A stretch of DNA of 64,000 bases from Candidatus Latescibacterota bacterium (GTDB lineage: Bacteria; JAAXHH01), in the NCBI GenBank assembly GCA_022821085.1, contig JAJEEG010000006.1, positions 1,385,330 through 1,449,329 on the forward strand, written 5' to 3'. The stretch's first letter is position 1. Each line of letters starts with the position of its first letter. Position numbers and translations under genes: made by a program. Shown one piece after another: positions 8,112 through 16,077 of the stretch. The notes beneath the pieces are model-generated. The model was given only the letters and a program-made list of their open reading frames with translations. It did not search any database and had not been told where the DNA came from.

Positions 8112-9125
8112 ATGGATGCCATGCTGGTTACCGGTGGAGCCGGGTTCATCGGCAGTAACTTCGTTCGATACGCACTGAAACACCATCCCGAAACCCAGGT
8201 CGTGGTGCTCGACGCGCTGACCTACGCCGGCAACATGGCCAATATCGACGACTGCGTGGGTACGGACCGGTTCCGGTTCATTCACGGGGATATCCGAGAC
8301 CGGGACACGGTCGACGACGCCATGCGCGGGGTCGACACGGTCGTCAACTTCGCGGCCGAATCGCATGTCGACCGGTCCATCCTCGACCCCTCCTCCTTCA
8401 TCGAAATCAACATCAACGGGGTTTATGTCCTGCTCGAAGCGGCGCGGCGCCTGGAAGTGAAGCGATTTCTTCAGGTGTCCACCGACGAAGTGTACGGCCA
8501 CGTACCGGAAGGATGCTCGAAGGAGAGCGACGCTTTCGCACCGCGTAATCCCTATGCCGCCAGCAAGGCCGCCGCGGAACTGCTCGCCCAATCCTACTTC
8601 ACCACCTACGGCATGCCCGTGCTGATCACGCGGGGCGGGAACACCGTCGGCCCCTACCAGTACCCGGAGAAGGTCCTGCCCCTTTTCATCACGAACGCGC
8701 TGGAATACAAGCCGCTGCCGGTTTATGGCGACGGAAGCGCGGTGCGCTGCTACCTGTACGTGGAAGACCACTGTTCGGCCATCGACCGGGTGCTCGGGCA
8801 CGGCGAACCGGGGAACGCGTACAACGTGGGCACGAACCGTGAAGTCAGCGGCCGGGACCTGGCCACCCGCGTCCTGGAAATCCTCGACCGGCCGGCGGGC
8901 CTGCGCGAATTCGTCCCGGACCGGAGCGGGCATGACCTGCGGTACGCCCTGGACTGCGGCCGCATCCAGGCCCTGGGATGGCGCCCGTCGCTCGATTTCG
9001 ACACGCTGCTGGACCGGACGGTGCAGTGGTACGTGGACCACCCACGGTGGTGGCGGGAGATCCGGAACGAAAGCGGTTTCAGATCGTATCATAAAAAGCA
9101 GTACGACGAACGATACCAAACTTGA
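8112..9125 (+). CDS. rmlB: dTDP-glucose 4,6-dehydratase
   Basis: 337-residue extended SDR that makes dTDP-4-keto-6-deoxyglucose from dTDP-glucose, the second step to dTDP-rhamnose and other deoxysugars. Seen: TGGAGFIGSNFV near the N-terminus, DALTYAGN, FAAESHVDRSI, the catalytic STDEVYG (Thr-Asp-Glu) and YAASKAAAE (Tyr/Lys). GAGGAG lies about 12 nt before the ATG. No rmlA, rmlC or rmlD is in the window, so the rest of the pathway must be elsewhere. The following glycosyltransferase and uppP point to surface-polysaccharide work. Confidence 0.95.
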   Translation: MDAMLVTGGAGFIGSNFVRYALKHHPETQVVVLDALTYAGNMANIDDCVGTDRFRFIHGDIRDRDTVDDAMRGVDTVVNFAAESHVDRSILDPSSFIEININGVYVLLEAARRLEVKRFLQVSTDEVYGHVPEGCSKESDAFAPRNPYAASKAAAELLAQSYFTTYGMPVLITRGGNTVGPYQYPEKVLPLFITNALEYKPLPVYGDGSAVRCYLYVEDHCSAIDRVLGHGEPGNAYNVGTNREVSGRDLATRVLEILDRPAGLREFVPDRSGHDLRYALDCGRIQALGWRPSLDFDTLLDRTVQWYVDHPRWWREIRNESGFRSYHKKQYDERYQT

Positions 9126-9154
9126 AGAGGTACCGCGTACATGGAGTGTAAGAC

Positions 9155-10402
9155 TTGACGTACCTGGCACTGCTCGAGACGGTCGTCCTGGCCGGATCGG
9201 CCGTTCTCGTGGTCTATGGATTCCTGTTGAGCTTCGTCGGCCGGATCCGCGGAAGCGGCAAGGTACCGCTGATCTTTCCACGGCACGTCTTCGCCCTGGT
9301 GGTGCCCGTGGGTAACGACGAAGGCACGATCGGCAGGACCGTGGATCATCTGCGCAGGAACAAGTATACGCGGAGCATGTTCGACGTGATCATCGCTCCG
9401 GTGAACTGCACGGACCAGACGCCGACCATCGCGCGGCGCAAGGGAGCGGTCGTCTACGGACCTGGGAACCAGCGCTGGTCCGACGCGGACGAGGCGGTCC
9501 ACGGCGTGCTGGAACGGCTTGCTACGAAAGACCGCTACGACGCCTACGTCATCCTGGACGTCCGGTCCAGGATTTCCGCCAACTTCCTTGCCGTGATGAG
9601 CGACAGGCTGTCCCGGGGTGCCCTTGCCGTCCAGTCCGGCTACAGCGTAACGGGAAGAAAATGGACCTGGAATACGGCCAGCAGGGCCCTGTTGAGCGCC
9701 TTGAAGCCCTGCTGGCTAACGAGCTGGCCGTTGAATCTCCGCCTGGCCGGCGGTATCCATCGAACCGGACTATGCATCTCCCGGCGGCTGGTAGAAAAAC
9801 ACGGCGTGAAAAACCTCCGGCTGGACAACGTGCCGGGATTGCAAACCAGGCTGCTGCGCCACGACGTGGTCATCCAGTATACCGACCAGGCATGGGTATA
9901 CGACCGTACCAGGGCCGTAAAACCCGTACGCTCCACGTTCGACCGCCTGAGATCCAGGTGGAGACTTGCCCGCGCCGACGGACTGTCCCTGATCGTTGAC
10001 GGACTGAAATGGCGCAGCGCGGCACAGGTGATCGGCGGTTTCAACCTCTTCATGCCTTCGTTTAACACGACGCTGCTCACGGCGCTGCTGTTCTTCGCCC
10101 TCGCCGTTTACCTGCACGGTGTCGCTTCGGCCATGACCCTGGGCTGGATTGCGCTGATCGCCGGCCTCGCGATCTTTGTGGTTTTCAGACTTTGGTTCAT
10201 GCGCGCCCCGATCCTGGCGTACGCGGCGCTGCCGACCCTGCCCCTGATTCTCTTCTGGCAGGCCGTGAGATCCTGCTTTGCTTCCAGTCCGAAGCCGCCG
10301 CCGGCCAAGGCCGAGGTGCAGACCGAAACGGCAAGCGGGCGCACACAGGGCCGCAGGCCGCGCAGGCGGTATTCGAGAAGACCCAGGCGCCAGCCATCCT
10401 GA
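9155..10402 (+). CDS. Membrane glycosyltransferase, GT2-like
   Basis: 415 residues: an N-terminal membrane helix, a GT-A-like catalytic domain (LVVPVGNDEGTIGRTVDHL ~residues 48-65; YVILDVRS ~130), two or three C-terminal membrane helices (~295-375) and a very basic tail. It looks like a processive or cellulose-synthase-like GT2 enzyme with a degenerate DxD (LDVRS in place of the usual DAD) and a SRWRLARAD segment near the QxxRW position. The start is TTG with GGAG 8 nt upstream; no in-frame ATG fits. It is probably in one transcript with rmlB and uppP. Acceptor and sugar unknown. Confidence 0.75.
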   Translation: MTYLALLETVVLAGSAVLVVYGFLLSFVGRIRGSGKVPLIFPRHVFALVVPVGNDEGTIGRTVDHLRRNKYTRSMFDVIIAPVNCTDQTPTIARRKGAVVYGPGNQRWSDADEAVHGVLERLATKDRYDAYVILDVRSRISANFLAVMSDRLSRGALAVQSGYSVTGRKWTWNTASRALLSALKPCWLTSWPLNLRLAGGIHRTGLCISRRLVEKHGVKNLRLDNVPGLQTRLLRHDVVIQYTDQAWVYDRTRAVKPVRSTFDRLRSRWRLARADGLSLIVDGLKWRSAAQVIGGFNLFMPSFNTTLLTALLFFALAVYLHGVASAMTLGWIALIAGLAIFVVFRLWFMRAPILAYAALPTLPLILFWQAVRSCFASSPKPPPAKAEVQTETASGRTQGRRPRRRYSRRPRRQPS

Positions 10403-10491
10403 GCGGGGATGGCCCCGTGTCCGGCTTCCAGATGAGCGATTGGCTGCGTGTTGGTCTACCTGAGCGGGGATGGCCCCCGTGTCGGTCTTCC
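10398..10491. repeat. Imperfect ~32-bp direct repeat before uppP
   Basis: Two copies of cctgagcggggatggcccc plus related flank (from 10398 and from 10459), 61 bp apart. The first copy contains the stop of the glycosyltransferase gene; the second lies in the spacer before uppP. Confidence 0.8.
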
Positions 10492-10507
10492 TGAGCAGGC
10501 CAGCCCC

Positions 10508-10512
10508 GGGAG
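10508..10512 (+). promoter_or_regulatory. Ribosome-binding site deciding the uppP start
   Basis: GGGAG, 8 nt before ATT at 10521. An in-frame TGA at 10515-10517 excludes any start further upstream, so the only candidates are ATT at 10521 and TTG at 10539. TTG has no Shine-Dalgarno. Confidence 0.55.
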
Positions 10513-10520
10513 CGTGACTC

Positions 10521-11399
10521 ATTCCACTTCACCACGCGTTGATTCTCGGATTCCTGCAGGGCGTCACGGAATTCCTGCCGATCAGCAGTTCCGGCCATCT
10601 CGTGGTGTACCAGTGGCTGTTCGCACCCGGCGGACCGGGCGGACCGGGCGGACCGGGTGAATCCCAGTTGCTCTTCGACGTCATGGTACACCTCGGGACG
10701 CTGATCGCCGTCCTGATTGTGTTCCGATCGGATATCGCCTTGCTGGTCTCGGGTGCCTGGCGCGCGGTAACGGGCCATGCCGGGGAAGACCGGGGAGCGC
10801 TCCGGCTCCTGCTTCTGCTCGCCGTGGGGACGGTTCCGGCCGCGATATTCGGCCTGGGATGGAAAGACGAACTGGAGCGCCTGTTTTCCGCACCGGCCTA
10901 TGTCGGCTGCGCGTTCCTGGTCACCGGTACGATACTCTGGTTGTCCCGGTTCTCCGGCCGGCAAGGCCAGCAGGGCCAGGCGGGCCGGGCGGGCCAAGCT
11001 GACCGGGACCTGCGCAGGACGACCTGGCTCGATGGGCTGCTGATCGGCCTGGGCCAGGCGCTGGCGCTGATTCCCGGTATCTCGCGGTCCGGCACGACCA
11101 TTTCCATCGCCTTGCTGTTGGGACTTGACCGGCGGCTGGCGGCGCGTTACTCTTTTCTATTGGCGGTTCCCGCCATACTGGGAGCGGTTGTCGTCCAGGC
11201 AGGAGAATCGGGCGGCATTCCCCCGGATCAATGGACCGCGGTAGCGGTGGGAACCCTCACGGCCGCCGTGAGCGGTTACATCGCGCTCAAGCTGCTACTT
11301 CGCATCGTTGTTGCCGGCAATCTGTCCAGGTTTTCGTACTATTGCTGGGGAATCGGACTGCTGACACTGGTCGGCGCGTTGTACGGGTTGTCCGGCTGA
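10521..11399 (+). CDS. uppP: Undecaprenyl-diphosphatase, probable ATT start
   Basis: About 292 residues, membrane enzyme that dephosphorylates undecaprenyl pyrophosphate to recycle the lipid carrier for peptidoglycan and polysaccharide export. Family motifs: GFLQGVTEFLPISSSGHL and PGISRSGTTISIALLLGL with the RxSG catalytic region, then ARYSFLLAVPAILGA. Homologues begin with a helix ending in ALILGxLQG. That helix is encoded here from ATT 10521 (PLHHALILGF), whereas the TTG at 10539 would cut it. Tandem repeats insert PGGPGGPGGPG and a QGQQGQAGRAGQ linker into loops, making it slightly longer than usual. Confidence 0.88.
   Translation: MPLHHALILGFLQGVTEFLPISSSGHLVVYQWLFAPGGPGGPGGPGESQLLFDVMVHLGTLIAVLIVFRSDIALLVSGAWRAVTGHAGEDRGALRLLLLLAVGTVPAAIFGLGWKDELERLFSAPAYVGCAFLVTGTILWLSRFSGRQGQQGQAGRAGQADRDLRRTTWLDGLLIGLGQALALIPGISRSGTTISIALLLGLDRRLAARYSFLLAVPAILGAVVVQAGESGGIPPDQWTAVAVGTLTAAVSGYIALKLLLRIVVAGNLSRFSYYCWGIGLLTLVGALYGLSG
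10628..11005. repeat. Short repeats inserted into uppP loops
   Basis: Three 9-bp gcggaccgg units near 10632-10660 encode PGGPGGPGGPG. A second Gly/Gln-rich repeat near 10965-11003 encodes QGQQGQAGRAGQ. Both are in frame and lie in loops between predicted helices. Confidence 0.7.
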
Positions 11400-11533
11400 C
11401 CTGGTTGTCCGCGCTGCAGGGGCCGGCCAGGCTGTCCGGGCCGACCGGGCCGACCGAACTGACCAGCGCATGCTGATTCGGTCTGAATCCACCTCCCTCG
11501 GCATCTCACATTCTACAGACGGGAGCCAGGCAC

Positions 11534-12292
11534 ATGAATCCAGACATCAGCAGATTACTCGATGAATGGGACTACACGGGGCCCGACAAACTCATCGTGC
11601 GCAAGTTCAAGGGAGATGACGGCCGGACGAGGATCCAGATGCGTGTGGACCTCGGCATCCTGCAGATGGAGTGGTCAAACCGGCCGGACGGCCAAAGGCC
11701 CCACGGTAAGGCCTCCCTGCTGGATCACTTTCTGGAGAAACTGGAGCAGCAGAAGGCAGACAAGGGACCGGACGCGCAACTCAACCTCTCCCACGAGGAC
11801 TGCGTGAGCCTGCAGACGGAATCGCTGCAGTATTACTACCGGCGTATCTGCATGTTCGAACTGGAATCCTATCACGAAGCCTGCCGGGACGCCGAACACA
11901 ACCTGCAGATCATGGAAATCGTACGGACCCATGCCGAAAACGACGACGACCGCCTTTCCCTCGAGCAGTACCGGCCCTTCGTCATCATGCACCGCACCCG
12001 GGCGCGAAGCCTGATCGCCACGGATACGGGCGATATAGACAAGGCCCTGCACCATATCGAAGAAGGCATCGAGGAAATAGAGACCTTCTTTCGTTCCTAC
12101 GACCGGGACGACCTGGTCAAGGAAAGCCAGGAACTGAAAGTCCTGAGGGACATGGCCGAAGAGATCCGAAAACAGCAGCCCCGTTCCGAGGAAGACCAGT
12201 TGAGGGCGGAATTGACGGAGGCCGTCGAGAACGAGGAGTTCGAAAGGGCCGCCGAAATACGAGACGAACTGAAGAAATTCGATCTGCCCTAG
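11534..12292 (+). CDS. UVR-motif protein of unknown function
   Basis: 252 residues. The only recognisable part is the C-terminal UVR motif (EDQLRAELTEAVENEEFERAAEIRDEL, ~219-248), the helical hairpin with which UvrB and UvrC, and also McsA and Clp-type adaptors, contact partners. The rest is acidic and helical, without known domain. GGGAG precedes the ATG. Another UVR-tailed protein is coded at 15400. It may be a partner-binding adaptor, in DNA repair or proteolysis; which one cannot be decided from the sequence. Confidence 0.8.
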   Translation: MNPDISRLLDEWDYTGPDKLIVRKFKGDDGRTRIQMRVDLGILQMEWSNRPDGQRPHGKASLLDHFLEKLEQQKADKGPDAQLNLSHEDCVSLQTESLQYYYRRICMFELESYHEACRDAEHNLQIMEIVRTHAENDDDRLSLEQYRPFVIMHRTRARSLIATDTGDIDKALHHIEEGIEEIETFFRSYDRDDLVKESQELKVLRDMAEEIRKQQPRSEEDQLRAELTEAVENEEFERAAEIRDELKKFDLP

Positions 12293-12305
12293 ACCGGAGC
12301 CCCAC

Positions 12306-13517
12306 TTGCTTTCCTGGATCAGATCCGCCGACCGTCAGCTCATCCTCTTCGTGCTTGGCGCGGTCAGCATGGGTCTTTCGATGGGGCTGGGTGAAATCAG
12401 CTTCAACAACTTCCTCAGCGACACCTACCAAATGGACGCGATGAGCCGCGGCGAGCTCGAGTTTCCCCGCGAGTTGCCCGGCTTCCTCGTGGCCGCCTTC
12501 GCCGGTATCCTCTTCTTCTGGTCGGAACAGAAGATGGCTGCCCTGTCCATGGCGTTGATGGCCGTGGGGTTCCTTGGGCTGGGACTCTACGGTGATCTGT
12601 ACGGGCTGATGCTCGTTTCCATGATCATATGGAGCATCGGCATGCACCTGCAGATGCCCGTGACCCGGACGATCGCCCTCCGGCTGGCCCGCGAAGGACG
12701 AGGCGCCACCATGCTGGGGCGCCTGAGCGGCATCCAGACCGGTGCCGCCATCCTGGGCAGCATCCTGCTCTGGATGGGACTGGGCGGCACTTCACTCGGC
12801 TACCTGCCCGTTTTCGCCCTGGCCGCGCTGGTGGCCCTGGGAGGCGTCTACAGCTACCTGGCGATGCGTCCCATCGAGGGGCACACGGGCAACCGCCCCT
12901 CCTTCATCATGCGGAAGCGGTACACCCTGTTCTACCTGCTGAACATCCTCTTCGGCGCGCGGAAGCAGATCTTCATCACCTTCGGTCCCTGGGTACTGAT
13001 CAGCATCTTCGACAAACCGGTATCCACCATTGCCTCGCTCCACCTTATCGCCTCCGTCATCGGCATGTTCTTCGCGCCGCAGTTGGGCAAGCTGATCGAC
13101 CGGTTCGGGGAACGCCTGGTGCTGATGATCGACGCGGTGCTGCTCATCGGCGTCTGCGTGGGTTACGGTTTCGCCGCGGAAATGGGGTTGGGTGACTGGG
13201 CGGTGGATCTCATCTATGCCAGCTTCGTGCTCGACCTGGTCCTGTTCAACGTCAGTATCGCGCGGACCACCTACGCCAGCAAAATCGTGGTCAAGAGGGA
13301 CGACCTCACCGCGACCCTGTCCCTGGGCGTCACCATCGACCACGCGGTGTCCATGTCCATTCCCACCCTGGGCGGACTGGTCTGGGTCATCTACGGCTAC
13401 CAGCATGTCTTCATCGGTGCGGCGGTCGTCGCCGTCCTGACCCTGGTGGCCACCGGATTCATCACGGTGCCCCGCCCGGGTACGGGCCGGGTAAGCCAGG
13501 CGGAGGCCGCGGGCTGA
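12306..13517 (+). CDS. MFS transporter
   Basis: 403 residues with about 12 hydrophobic segments and no enzymatic motif. The arrangement, with short loops and a longer loop after helix 6 (FIMRKRYTLFYLLNI), fits a major facilitator. It lacks a clear motif A (GxLaDrxGrk), though LGKLIDRFGERLVL in the second half is close to it. It starts at TTG with GGAG 6 nt upstream, 13 nt after the UVR gene, so probably co-transcribed. Substrate unknown. Confidence 0.85.
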   Translation: MLSWIRSADRQLILFVLGAVSMGLSMGLGEISFNNFLSDTYQMDAMSRGELEFPRELPGFLVAAFAGILFFWSEQKMAALSMALMAVGFLGLGLYGDLYGLMLVSMIIWSIGMHLQMPVTRTIALRLAREGRGATMLGRLSGIQTGAAILGSILLWMGLGGTSLGYLPVFALAALVALGGVYSYLAMRPIEGHTGNRPSFIMRKRYTLFYLLNILFGARKQIFITFGPWVLISIFDKPVSTIASLHLIASVIGMFFAPQLGKLIDRFGERLVLMIDAVLLIGVCVGYGFAAEMGLGDWAVDLIYASFVLDLVLFNVSIARTTYASKIVVKRDDLTATLSLGVTIDHAVSMSIPTLGGLVWVIYGYQHVFIGAAVVAVLTLVATGFITVPRPGTGRVSQAEAAG

Positions 13518-13583
13518 GGCGGGCGATCTCCCAGTCGGACCGACACCCTGATCAAGTCGAACGCCGGCGTGATAACCTGCCTG

Positions 13584-14348
13584 CTAGCCGCCGGCCATCC
13601 AGCCGCCGTCCACCACGATCAGTTGTCCCGTAAGGAAATCAGAAGCCGGAGCGGCCAGGAAAACGGCCGTACCGGCGATATCCTCCGGTTCGCCCCAGCG
13701 TCCGACCGGCACGCGGTTCAGGATGTAAGTTCCCCGCTCGCTTTCTTCGACGGGCCGGGTCAGCGGCGTCCGGATGTACCCCGGGCAGATGGAATTGATG
13801 TTGATGTTATGCGGGGCCCAGTCGATGGCCAGCTGATAGGTCATGGAAGCGATACCGCCCTTGGCGGCGGTGTAGGCGGGGATATGGGGAATGCCCGTAA
13901 TGGCGGCCAGCGAAGCGATCTGGATGATCTTGCCGTACTTCCGCTCGATCATGTGCCGGGCCGCGAGCTGGGTGAGAAAGAAGGTGCCCTTCAGATTGGT
14001 CTCCACGACATGGTCCCAGTCCTCCTCGCGGTAGTCCTCCGGCGGCGTGCGCACGTTCACCCCCGCGTTGTTGACCAGGATATCGATCTGCTTCCAGGTT
14101 TCCAGGGCCGTTGCCACCAGGGATTCCCGGCCGTCCCGGTCCGAGACGTCCGTTTCCACGACCAGCGCTTCGCCGCCGAACCCCTTGATGGTCTCCTCGG
14201 TCTCCTCGAGCCTGGAGCGGGTCCGGCCCGCCAGGACGACCCGGGCGCCCGATTCGGCCATGGCCGTGGCGATCCCCTGTCCGATGCCCGTTCCCGCGCC
14301 GGTTACGATGGCGACCCTGCCTTTGAGTGAAAACCGTTCGAGATTCAT
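13584..14348 (-). CDS. Short-chain dehydrogenase/reductase (FabG-like)
   Basis: 254-residue classical SDR: TGAGTGIGQGIA, VNNAG, IASLAAITG, and YTAAKGG with catalytic Tyr/Lys, C-terminal LTGQLIVVDGGWMAGG. An Arg after beta2 (LAGRTRSR) suggests NADPH or NADP. Best resemblance is to gluconate 5-dehydrogenase or 3-oxoacyl-ACP-reductase-like oxidoreductases of sugar acids. AGGAG 6 nt upstream fixes the ATG at 14348; the longer frame reads through a repeat tract. It converges on the MFS gene. Confidence 0.92.
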   Translation of the reverse strand: MNLERFSLKGRVAIVTGAGTGIGQGIATAMAESGARVVLAGRTRSRLEETEETIKGFGGEALVVETDVSDRDGRESLVATALETWKQIDILVNNAGVNVRTPPEDYREEDWDHVVETNLKGTFFLTQLAARHMIERKYGKIIQIASLAAITGIPHIPAYTAAKGGIASMTYQLAIDWAPHNININSICPGYIRTPLTRPVEESERGTYILNRVPVGRWGEPEDIAGTAVFLAAPASDFLTGQLIVVDGGWMAGG

Positions 14349-14362
14349 TTGTGCTCCTGTGC

Positions 14363-14402
14363 GTCTGCCGGTCTGCCGGTCTGCCGGTTCGCCGGTCTGC
14401 CG
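14363..14402. repeat. 8-bp tandem array upstream of SDR
   Basis: Five units of gtctgccg (one reads gttcgccg), immediately 5' of the SDR's ribosome-binding site. The unit is not a multiple of 3, and this is a non-coding stretch. Copy number could change spacing to an upstream promoter. Confidence 0.9.
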
Positions 14403-14632
14403 GTTTAGCGTTGACAACGTCCACCCGGTAGTGGTATCTGTTTCCTGTCGGCTGTTGCGCGGGCGAGGGCCGTCAGGCCGCTACGCAGCATCAAGCCGTC
14501 GGCTACCGGCCGCAGGCTGCCGGGCCGACGCCTGCAGGGCTGCCGCCCATCGCTCCGTCGGGCGAGTAAATATACAGGCCGGCACGCTTCGTGGCAATGA
14601 GACAAACTCTTTAACCGGAAAGCGTCTGGACC

Positions 14633-15178
14633 ATGGGTACGCCCACAAATCCCGAACCCGTGAAGCTGGTTTGCGCGGTCATGGGACGGGACGAATCGAT
14701 GCTGGCTGAAGGCCGCGATCTCCTGGCCGGCCGGTTCGGCGCATTGGAGTTGGCCGGTCCGGTATTCGATTTTTCCTTTTCATCCTACTACGAACGGGAA
14801 ATGGGGGCGGGACTGGTCAAGCAGTTCCTGGGATTCGGGCCGCTCGTGAACCCGGAGGACCTCGCGGAAATCAAGCGCGCGACCAACGACCTCGAAGCTG
14901 GTCTAGCCCGGTCCGACGGCATGCCCGGACGGGCGTTGAACATCGATCCGGGCTACGTCAACGGCGGCCAGCTCGTCCTGGCCACCACCAAGAACTACAG
15001 CCACCGCATCTATATCGGGAAGGGGATCTTCGCCGAGGTGACGCTGCTGTACACCCGGGGCGAGTTTACCCCGTTGCCCTGGACCTATCGGGACTATCAG
15101 ACCGAAGCGGCGCTCGCCTTCTTCACCCGCGTGCGCGGCGCTTTTCTTTCCCGGCGCGGAAGTTCGAAGACCGGCTGA
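14633..15178 (+). CDS. DUF4416 family protein
   Basis: 181 residues matching DUF4416 across its length: VFDFSFSSYYEREMG, PLVNPEDLAEIKRATNDLE, ALNIDPGYVNGGQLVLATTKNYSHRIYIGKGIFAEVTLLY, PWTYRDYQ. No function is established for this family, which is widespread in bacteria with anaerobic or deep-branching affiliation. The ATG lies 285 nt downstream of the divergent SDR start. It ends 221 nt before the nuclease gene. Confidence 0.88.
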   Translation: MGTPTNPEPVKLVCAVMGRDESMLAEGRDLLAGRFGALELAGPVFDFSFSSYYEREMGAGLVKQFLGFGPLVNPEDLAEIKRATNDLEAGLARSDGMPGRALNIDPGYVNGGQLVLATTKNYSHRIYIGKGIFAEVTLLYTRGEFTPLPWTYRDYQTEAALAFFTRVRGAFLSRRGSSKTG

Positions 15179-15226
15179 CCGGAAGCGCCCGCCAGCCGAA
15201 AATCACCACCGCCGGTTCATTTTGTC

Positions 15227-15256
15227 TTGACCTGTTTTGAGCGCCCGGTTTATTAT
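15227..15256 (+). promoter_or_regulatory. Promoter for the nuclease-UVR gene cluster
   Basis: TTGACC (5/6), 18-nt spacer, TATTAT (5/6) in the gap before the gene at 15400. It is one of the best sigma-70-like promoters in the window, with a leader of about 135 nt. Confidence 0.65.
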
Positions 15257-15399
15257 ACCCGTATACCGAACATCCACTAAGATGACGATCGTATTTCCAG
15301 GCGGACTGACCCCTTCCAGTCTGCGTAATCCCGTCATCTCGCATGTGGTCGCCCGCGACAAACCCAGGCTGATCCCGGTCAGGTAGAAAGACTGCATAC

Positions 15400-16068
15400 A
15401 TGATTCGTCTCAAGGTATATGATGTGGGGCCTCCCTATCCCCTGCACGCCACCCCCGTACTCTGGCTGGCCGACGAGCAGGAAGAGCAGGTGCTGATCCT
15501 GTTGATCGGCATCGCGGAAGCCTTCGCCATCAAGAGCCAGATCGACGCAGGCGAAGAAGCGCCGCCTCGGCCCATGACGCACGACCTGCTGAATTCGGTC
15601 TTCGACCATTTCGACGCCGAAGTCGAGTTCGTGCTCATCTCCGAACTGCGCGAGCAGCAGTTCTACATCGCGGAAATCCACGTGAAGGCCAACGGACAGT
15701 CCATGACCATCGACTCGAGACCCACGGACGCCATCGCCCTCGCCCTTCGCGCCGACGCCCCGATCTACGTGGAAGAGGAAGTCATGCGGGCGGCCGGCAA
15801 GCGCATGCCCAAGAGCAAGGATGAAAACGGCGAGGACGCGCTCGCCGCGTCCATCGAGGAACTGGAGGCCGAAGCGGGTGAAGAAGGCAAGGTGCCCGCT
15901 GCGCAGGTGGCCGCCGAGGAACTGATGGAATCCGTGGAGTTCAAGCGTCAGCCACGCACCCCCCTGGAAACGGCGCGGCAGAAACTGCAGGCAGCCATCG
16001 ACGAGGAGCGGTACGAGGATGCCGCCCGTCTGCGCGACGAGATCAACCGCCTGGAGCAAAGCGCCTGA
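15400..16068 (+). CDS. Bifunctional nuclease (BFN/DUF151) with C-terminal UVR motif
   Basis: 222 residues. Residues ~1-130 are a BFN/DUF151 domain (GIAEAFAIKS, TMTHDLL-like PMTHDLLNSV, SRPTDAIALALRADAPIYVEEEV). Family members have been reported to cleave RNA and DNA. An acidic linker leads to a UVR helical hairpin (LETARQKLQAAIDEERYEDAARLRDEINRL, ~188-218). This domain pair is common in the family. It is followed 9 nt later by the membrane protein gene, so likely an operon. It may be involved in nucleic-acid stress responses. Confidence 0.9.
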   Translation: MIRLKVYDVGPPYPLHATPVLWLADEQEEQVLILLIGIAEAFAIKSQIDAGEEAPPRPMTHDLLNSVFDHFDAEVEFVLISELREQQFYIAEIHVKANGQSMTIDSRPTDAIALALRADAPIYVEEEVMRAAGKRMPKSKDENGEDALAASIEELEAEAGEEGKVPAAQVAAEELMESVEFKRQPRTPLETARQKLQAAIDEERYEDAARLRDEINRLEQSA

Positions 16069-16077
16069 AGGGGTAGC

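Noticed and set aside
7428-9281. Minus-strand frame of 617 codons
   Set aside because: Antisense to the Mo oxidoreductase and rmlB, both with complete motifs.
14411-14440. Possible promoter TTGACA...TATCTG
   Set aside because: The -35 is perfect but the -10 matches only 3 of 6 and spacing is 18; too weak to list.
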